Assembly: GCF_039889165.1 (NCBI RefSeq)
Contig: NZ_JAYMYY010000001.1
Coordinates: forward strand, 1,178,001 to 1,242,000
Origin: Pseudocitrobacter cyperus
GTDB lineage: Bacteria > Pseudomonadota > Gammaproteobacteria > Enterobacterales > Enterobacteriaceae
DNA: 64,000 bases
Direction: 5' to 3'
Numbering within the stretch: the stretch's first letter is position 1; each line of letters opens with the position of its first letter. Of this stretch, positions 59,205 to 64,000 are shown piece by piece. The position numbers were made by a program, and so were the translations under genes. The notes under the pieces were generated by a model. It was given only the letters and a program-made list of their open reading frames with translations. It did not search any database and was not told the origin of the DNA.

Positions 59205-60681
59205 GCAGACGCCCCCAGACAGTTGCAACAAACATAATCCGTGCCAGCCGTTCCTGCAGGTCTTCAGCGTTCATCTGTGGGTACAACTCGGCCAGTTCGC
59301 CCAGCAGCTCAGACGGGTTGACGCCATCTTCAACCCGCTTAAACAGAGGAGCCAGTACGGGTTCCAGCGTGCCATTTAACGTGCCTCCGTTCATCAGAAT
59401 ATCCAGCGCGTCGTCCAGGGCCTGCTGTGCCTGAATATCGGCATCAATGGCCTCGGCAAATGACAGCGGCAGCATGTTCTGCTGGCGTTCTGACGGTGGT
59501 GTCTCGTCAATATCGCCGTCCTGCAGCTGGTACTCACGCTTGAAGTATTGCGGGGTGAAGACCACACCGGCGCGGCTGAGTTTCTCGTCGCGGGTTGCCT
59601 GGGTATCGTCGACCGTTCCCTGTTCCCACATCTTCCAGACGGGGCTGGCTACATCGCCAAAGTTCATTGATACCGCCATCCTGATGGCCTGATTCACCGC
59701 GCTTTCCACGATATCAGCGTCAGCGTCACGGATATCATCGGTGACCTCCAGTCCGGCCTGCGCGGAGGCGCGGTTACTGTTGGCCTCGGTGGTCTGATTC
59801 TGCCCCAGCAGGGCGATGGAGATTTCACTGCGGGCAAGCGTTATCAGGTTCTGATAAATATCGCTGCTGTCGGCCTTGCCTGCGGCCTCCTTAATTTCAA
59901 TAGAGGAATCGTCAGGGATAGCGGCCACCGCGTCTTCCACCATTGCCTCCATGGAATCCAGCAGCAGGTCAATCTCACCCTGGGCCGTCCCGCGCGGATG
60001 CTTGCCGATAACCCACGGTGAGCCGTACTTCTCGGCAAAGCGCACCCAGAATTTCATGCCGCCTTTTTTGAAGGTCACGGGCCAGAAGCACATCGACAAA
60101 TCAGGGAAGCCATACGGGTTGTCGTAGGTCGCGTCCTGACGCGGTACCACGAACTTGTTCAGCGGTACCGGCTCGCCTTCAAGCCCGGCGTCTTTAGCAC
60201 GAAAGCGCAGCAGATTGTCATTGTCGAACTGGAACCACTCCGGTGGCTTGCCCACGATATCTGCGATGCCCCAGGATTTAACAGAGCGTCCCCACATGAC
60301 CTCACAGGGCTGATACCCGTAGAGAACGGCGTCGGTCATCTCGCCGATGATGCGGGACAAATCCAGATCGTCGAGCATATCCCGGATGAAGCTGAATACC
60401 CGCGCCGGGGCATGACCGCGCTCAAGACCACGCTCCAGCGACTTGACCGCCGCCTTGCGCCTGCGGATGCAACCGCCGACCAGCGGGTCGGTACGCAGCT
60501 CGCGATAGATGCGGATATCCCGGCCCTGAGATTTCAGAATGGGGTCAGGGTTAGGCAGGTACATCCCCAGCCCGAAGAAGTCGATGGAGCGGCTGCGCGA
60601 GGCGATCTGCTCCGTCAGCGTTTTATTGGGTTCGGCAAATTTGACGAACTCACTGGGTGAAACCCAGAGTCCACGGGCCAT
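59185..60681 (-). CDS. Portal protein (Mu gp29-like, DUF935)
   Basis: 498 residues. RSIDFFGLGMYLPNPDPILK, VGGCIRRRKAAVKSLERGLE, EVMWGRSVKSWGIADIVGKP and LLGQNQTTEANSNRASAQAG are the DUF935 portal core. Ring at the head vertex through which DNA passes. Overlaps the terminase by one base. Confidence 0.93.
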   Translation of the reverse strand: MARGLWVSPSEFVKFAEPNKTLTEQIASRSRSIDFFGLGMYLPNPDPILKSQGRDIRIYRELRTDPLVGGCIRRRKAAVKSLERGLERGHAPARVFSFIRDMLDDLDLSRIIGEMTDAVLYGYQPCEVMWGRSVKSWGIADIVGKPPEWFQFDNDNLLRFRAKDAGLEGEPVPLNKFVVPRQDATYDNPYGFPDLSMCFWPVTFKKGGMKFWVRFAEKYGSPWVIGKHPRGTAQGEIDLLLDSMEAMVEDAVAAIPDDSSIEIKEAAGKADSSDIYQNLITLARSEISIALLGQNQTTEANSNRASAQAGLEVTDDIRDADADIVESAVNQAIRMAVSMNFGDVASPVWKMWEQGTVDDTQATRDEKLSRAGVVFTPQYFKREYQLQDGDIDETPPSERQQNMLPLSFAEAIDADIQAQQALDDALDILMNGGTLNGTLEPVLAPLFKRVEDGVNPSELLGELAELYPQMNAEDLQERLARIMFVATVWGRLHERDNG

Positions 60682-62204
60682 CAGTAATCCTCCAGCATAC
60701 GGGCCGCCTGACGACGACGGCGTGAGCTTGCCTTCACCGGCCCTTTGTTAATTTCACGGCTGGCGAAGTACGCCAGCGCCAGTGCGATGGCTGAATCCCC
60801 GTGACGCTTGCCACTGTCAGACTTCGCTTTTGAGCGCTGTTCCGGCACGCGGGGAACGCCATTTACCACCTGAACGGCCCGCAGGTCATCCAGCGTGTCT
60901 TCATCCTTCGGTAAATCCACCAGGTTGCCATCTTCCAGCGCAGCCTTGACCGGCGGCATATGCTCGCGATACCAGTTTTCAGTTGGCATCACCTGCTTAA
61001 CCCGGCTGGAGCCGTAGCGCTGCATGGCGTATTCGGCGAGGTAAGAGCCGTTACCACGGGCATCAAGCGCCGCCCCCATCAGGTTTGGCAGGCCGTCCAT
61101 CAGGTACCAGGCGATTTGCTCCTGCTGTTTGAACGGCACGTTGCGCAGCTCCAGCACGAACGGCACGCGGCGAACCAGGTTCTTCTCCTGCAGCAGGGGA
61201 TAGTCCACCGACAGGTCACCGCTGCGGCCAAAGTCGCGACCCAGGAAAGAACGTGCGTCAGCGGGGAGCGCCTCCAGCAACGGTTTCAGATGTGTATCAA
61301 GCCACTCCTGCGTCTCGCTCCAGCGGACGTCGTCGGGCTTCAGCTCGTAACCCTCCGGGCAGGTCAGGCGCAACACCGGCGTGCCAGCCGACATACGGGA
61401 CTCAATCAGGGCGCGGGACAGCCAGGCTCCGCCACCGTTAGCCGGAACACAGTCAAGCTCCTCCGATGCACCGGCACCGTAGAATTTGTATACCGATGCC
61501 ATCCACGCCTGCTCGGATGCTTGCGACCATTCTTTCCCGGTACGCAGGCAGACGCGGTGGAACAGCCCCTCGGACACAGCCTCCTGAAAAGTAATGCGAT
61601 GTACGCTACCCCCCTGACGCCCGGCCCGGATATCACCGATAAGCGTATTGAACGGGTTATCGTCACCGTCATGGGTGGAGATAACGCGCACTTTACCGCC
61701 CCAGATAAGCATCGCCAGCGCCGCCTTCAGCAGTTCGTCCAGTTGCTCATGGAACGCCGCTTCGTCGATAACGATGATGCCCTGACGGCCACGCAGGTTA
61801 GACGGGCGGCTGGAGAGCGCGACGACACGAAAGCCGGAGTCAGGGAATTTGATGGTGTAGGTCTTGATATGCTTGTCGTCTTCGTCCTCTTCCCAGAAAC
61901 CCTCTTCGATTTCACTGGCGGCATAGTTGAATGCCCGCGCCCACATCGCACACGCCTGGATATATTCGACGGTCATGTCCTGGTTATAGGCGATGTAATA
62001 CACGTTCATCCCACCCGCAGGGGCTGAAGAGGCTGCGGTCAGCACGTCATCGGACGCCTCAGCCCAGGTGATACCGGTTCGGCGGCTCTTCTCAATTACC
62101 TTCAGCGGAGACGTGTCAGCCACCCAGCGCTGCTGGTAGGGCATCAGAACGGCGGGGATATCCAGCGCTGAGGTATCAGGCAAAACGGGAGCAAGCTGGC
62201 TCAT
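60681..62204 (-). CDS. Terminase large subunit (Mu gp28-like)
   Basis: 507 residues. A variant Walker A lies in IEKSRRTGITWAEA, Walker B in GIIVIDEAAFHEQ, the coupling motif in VISTHDGDDNPF, and the nuclease Asp in FLGRDFGRSGDLSV. Packages DNA by headful from the integrated or replicating element. Overlaps the gp27-like gene by 4 bases. Confidence 0.93.
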   Translation of the reverse strand: MSQLAPVLPDTSALDIPAVLMPYQQRWVADTSPLKVIEKSRRTGITWAEASDDVLTAASSAPAGGMNVYYIAYNQDMTVEYIQACAMWARAFNYAASEIEEGFWEEDEDDKHIKTYTIKFPDSGFRVVALSSRPSNLRGRQGIIVIDEAAFHEQLDELLKAALAMLIWGGKVRVISTHDGDDNPFNTLIGDIRAGRQGGSVHRITFQEAVSEGLFHRVCLRTGKEWSQASEQAWMASVYKFYGAGASEELDCVPANGGGAWLSRALIESRMSAGTPVLRLTCPEGYELKPDDVRWSETQEWLDTHLKPLLEALPADARSFLGRDFGRSGDLSVDYPLLQEKNLVRRVPFVLELRNVPFKQQEQIAWYLMDGLPNLMGAALDARGNGSYLAEYAMQRYGSSRVKQVMPTENWYREHMPPVKAALEDGNLVDLPKDEDTLDDLRAVQVVNGVPRVPEQRSKAKSDSGKRHGDSAIALALAYFASREINKGPVKASSRRRRQAARMLEDY

Positions 62205-62749
62205 GAGGCAATCCCCAGAATTTCACGACGCAGCGCCTGTACCGCATCGGTTGACAGTCCACCCTTACGGGCAATTTTCTCGGCGTTGCTGGCCGCCTGC
62301 TGCGCTCTGGCCCGGACTTCAGACTGGAACTTTTTGAGGTTGACGGAAGCACGGGACAGCGTGGCCACGTTCTTTGCAACCTTGGACAGCAGCGCCACGC
62401 GCTCTTTAGGGTCGACTTCGCCTTCTTCCGCTTCCTGCAGCTGGACGATGCTCTCGAACAGCTCGGTCTGAATCAGGGCGATCACCGCCTCCGAACGTGC
62501 ATCCTGATCGTCAGCCGCACCTTCGGTCAGCATCCGGGCCGCTTCGGTGGCCGCACGGATAGCGCCATAGCGGCGCTCAATCTTCTGGCCATAACGATGG
62601 ATAGCCGATTTGCTGATAACGTAACCCTGCTCACGCAGCAGGGACTCCAGCTCGTTATACCCGCTGAAGCCGGATTCAGTCAGCGCCCGCTCAAGCCAGC
62701 GACGCACGTCTTCCGGCAGCTTTTCTATCGTGCTGCGTCTGGCCATCAT
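62201..62749 (-). CDS. Mu gp27-like protein (DUF3486), probable small terminase
   Basis: 182 residues. ARRSTIEKLPEDVRRWLERA, LTESGFSGYNELESLLREQG and YVISKSAIHRYGQKIERRYG form an N-terminal helix-turn-helix-type DNA-binding part; the rest is helical. Typical of DUF3486. Directly before TerL. Confidence 0.9.
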   Translation of the reverse strand: MMARRSTIEKLPEDVRRWLERALTESGFSGYNELESLLREQGYVISKSAIHRYGQKIERRYGAIRAATEAARMLTEGAADDQDARSEAVIALIQTELFESIVQLQEAEEGEVDPKERVALLSKVAKNVATLSRASVNLKKFQSEVRARAQQAASNAEKIARKGGLSTDAVQALRREILGIAS

Positions 62750-63057
62750 TCACTCCAGTACTTTTCCGGGCGGGCGATACCGGGGCCGCATTCCACGGTG
62801 TATTCCACCAGGTCGACGCCGAGCCGGGTCAGGTCGGCAAACCAGTCCCCGGAGGGTTTCTTCTCCAGATCTACCATCCTGCGGTCTGACAGATAATCCA
62901 GCTCACGGCGCAGTTCGAGCGGCGTGGTATCCGGGTAGATTGCGCGGGCCACGTCCAGCAGTAACGTTTCGCTGGCGGTGTACGGGCGGGTTTTGTTCAG
63001 AGCAACCAGCAGACTCCAGCGCAGGGATTCCCGGCGCACGCGCGTGATATCAACCAT
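62746..63057 (-). CDS. Mu gp26-like phage protein
   Basis: 103 residues: VDITRVRRESLRWSLLVALN, ETLLLDVARAIYPDTTPLEL, RRELDYLSDRRMVDLEKKPS. It looks like a small winged-helix protein. In Mu-type phages a gene of this size precedes gp27. Overlaps both neighbours by a few bases. Function unknown. Confidence 0.75.
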   Translation of the reverse strand: MVDITRVRRESLRWSLLVALNKTRPYTASETLLLDVARAIYPDTTPLELRRELDYLSDRRMVDLEKKPSGDWFADLTRLGVDLVEYTVECGPGIARPEKYWSE

Positions 63058-63382
63058 TACGACCTCCTGTATGACGGTACTGCTGTACCAGTTCCAGCTT
63101 GTTGTAGAGTGCGTCCAGCTTTGCTTCGATGACCGTCTGGCCCCGGATGTAATCTTCTCGTCGGACGTAGTTCAGCGGTAAATCTGCCTTAAACCGCATA
63201 AATTCTTTTTCCAGCTCGCCCCAGTTTGAGGCGGAGTGCTGCAGCGACTGCTCAAGAGAGGCGAACCGTGCCGCCTGACGCTCTTCCGCCTTACTGAATA
63301 ACCACTTTGCTATCCCGCCGACAAAGCTCATAAAGGTGATGAGAAAGCCCACCACCGTCCAGAATTCAACCTGCAGCGTCAT
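63050..63382 (-). CDS. Mu gp25-like membrane protein (DUF2730)
   Basis: 110 residues from the ATG at 63382. N-terminal membrane helix (FWTVVGFLITFMSFVGGIAK) followed by a coiled coil (SLEQSLQHSASNWGELEKEF, then TVIEAKLDALYNKLELVQQY). Fits DUF2730 (gp25). Overlaps the Rz-like gene by 4 bases. Role unknown, possibly lysis-associated. Confidence 0.85.
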   Translation of the reverse strand: MTLQVEFWTVVGFLITFMSFVGGIAKWLFSKAEERQAARFASLEQSLQHSASNWGELEKEFMRFKADLPLNYVRREDYIRGQTVIEAKLDALYNKLELVQQYRHTGGRNG

Positions 63383-63993
63383 TTCTGTAATCCTTCCCGT
63401 TCGTCCAGCAGCCCGTTTATTTGGCTGCGCCAGATGCGGCACTGCTTCGCGTTGTCGATGATGTTGGCGAGGACGTCACGCTGGGAGACGCCTGAGTCGC
63501 GTAGCCAGGTGTCAGCGGCTTCAGGTTGCCCGGACGGTGCGCCAGTGCCGGTGCCAGCGGCGGCAGTTGCGTCTGAATGACCGGTGTTGACGGATGCGTT
63601 GTCATATCCGAGCGCGGCGTTGTACTGGCGCACGAAACCGCGAGTAAACACGCACTCAATGGGATGGCTCTTACCTTTTTCATCAATCCAGCGCTGTGTG
63701 ACATCGTTAATTTGCCCCTGTAATTGTTTGTTCTGGCTCTCCAGTTGAGCAATCTGCTCAAGGTAACTGGCCTCGGCATGCCGCCCGGCTGCTACCTGCT
63801 CCTGATACCGTTTTGCCCAGGCCCGTAGCGCAGCGTTCTCAAGCGTTGCCTGCTCCGTTTTGTACGTGTCGAATGCTGACTGCAGCGTGCTGAGCGCCGC
63901 ATCCCCGTCGCGTTTGGCATCATTGTGACCACCTCGATAACCCCAGTGGTACAGGCCATACAGCGCCCCGACTAAGGCAAGCGCGATTAACAT
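63379..63993 (-). CDS. Rz-like inner-membrane spanin
   Basis: 204 residues from the ATG at 63993; because only 7 bases follow, the true start may lie outside the window. An N-terminal helix (LIALALVGALYGLYHWGY) is followed by a periplasmic coiled coil (FDTYKTEQATLENAALRAWA, YLEQIAQLESQNKQLQGQIN). A small second gene is nested in the other frame (63417-63683), the classic Rz/Rz1 design, which fuses inner and outer membrane at lysis. Confidence 0.85.
   Translation of the reverse strand: MLIALALVGALYGLYHWGYRGGHNDAKRDGDAALSTLQSAFDTYKTEQATLENAALRAWAKRYQEQVAAGRHAEASYLEQIAQLESQNKQLQGQINDVTQRWIDEKGKSHPIECVFTRGFVRQYNAALGYDNASVNTGHSDATAAAGTGTGAPSGQPEAADTWLRDSGVSQRDVLANIIDNAKQCRIWRSQINGLLDEREGLQK
63417..63683 (-). 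CDS. Rz1-like spanin lipoprotein nested in Rz
   Basis: 88 residues, wholly inside the Rz-like gene in a different frame. MKKVRAIPLSACLLAVSC is a lipoprotein signal with the lipobox LAVS-Cys18; the mature part is rich in proline and Ser/Thr (TTPRSDMTTHPSTPVIQTQL, PPLAPALAHRPG), as in lambda Rz1. Outer-membrane half of the spanin complex. The usual fully embedded arrangement seen in lambda and many phages. Confidence 0.82.
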   Translation of the reverse strand: MKKVRAIPLSACLLAVSCASTTPRSDMTTHPSTPVIQTQLPPLAPALAHRPGNLKPLTPGYATQASPSVTSSPTSSTTRSSAASGAAK

Positions 63994-64000
63994 GCTGCGC

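Larger units (their letters stand above)
40720..64000 (-). mobile_element. Mu-type (transposable) prophage with P2-type tail, right part
   Basis: At least 23.3 kb, reading leftward from the window edge. The head genes follow the Mu order (Rz, gp25, gp26, gp27, TerL gp28, portal gp29, F, G, I/Z, capsid, gp36, gp37), whereas tail genes follow the P2 order (FI, FII, E/E', T, U, X, D, V, W, J, I, fibre, Tfa). An invertase and an invertible fibre segment lie at the right end as in Mu. The element end starts TG inside ybiO. Transposase, repressor and lysin are expected beyond position 64000. Confidence 0.88.

Noticed and set aside
60960..62027. Open frame of 355 codons on the plus strand
   Set aside because: Antisense to the terminase large subunit, whose motifs are clear on the other strand.
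1..64000. CRISPR arrays, tRNA and rRNA genes
   Set aside because: No regularly spaced repeats, cloverleaf sequences or rRNA-like stretches were noticed on reading either strand.

Overview
The window reads as chromosomal DNA of a member of the Enterobacteriaceae, at the locus that E. coli K-12 carries between ybiO and fsaA. From high to low coordinates the E. coli backbone genes ybiO, glnQ, glnP, glnH, dps, rhtA, ompX, opgE, mntS, mntR, ybiR, ldtB (ybiS), ybiT, ybiU, ybiV, ybiW (pflF), ybiY (pflE) and fsaA are all present in that order, with protein sequences close to those I remember for E. coli. The genus cannot be fixed from this alone; Enterobacter, Klebsiella, Kosakonia or Citrobacter relatives all fit.

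Several accessory blocks interrupt this backbone. (1) Positions 1-9761 hold a polysaccharide-lyase locus for an acidic glycan: a KdgM-type porin (cut by the window edge), a complete sugar ABC importer, two paralogous alginate-lyase-type enzymes (one exported, one cytosolic) and a heparinase II/III-type lyase. KdgR-like palindromes lie upstream of the porin and, more weakly, in the divergent promoter. Together these suggest uptake of uronate oligosaccharides and their stepwise breakdown to unsaturated uronates. (2) An Rpn-type nuclease gene (14123-15061) with an internal in-frame start sits between ybiW and ybiV. (3) A LacI-type regulator, an MFS transporter and a GH31 glycosidase (17347-22433), followed by an M48 membrane protease (22890-24812), lie between ybiU and ybiT. 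(4) A GntR regulator with a GH1 phospho-beta-glucosidase (27895-30005) lies between ldtB and ybiR, with a tandem palindromic operator. A nearly identical palindrome occurs upstream of ybiY-ybiW, ybiU and, in weaker form, ybiV, and hints at a shared regulon.

From 40720 to the right edge the window is a prophage read leftward. It has a Mu-type head module (Rz/Rz1 spanins, gp25-gp27-like proteins, TerL, portal, gpF, gpG, protease/scaffold, capsid, gp36, gp37) joined to a P2-type contractile tail (sheath FI, tube FII, E/E', tape measure, U, X, D, V, W, J, I, fibre, Tfa). Its right end carries a serine invertase and two inverted crossover sites that bracket an alternative fibre tip, the same layout as the Mu G segment and gin. 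The end begins with TG and cuts straight into ybiO, removing the pore and C-terminal domains of that channel. The prophage left end, with the expected transposase, lies outside the window.

The points most worth a second look are the uronate locus with its KdgR palindromes, the shared ybi operator, the Rpn gene with its internal reading frame, the invertible fibre cassette, the unusual +1 (or -2) frame offset in the tail chaperone pair and the Rz1 gene nested in Rz.
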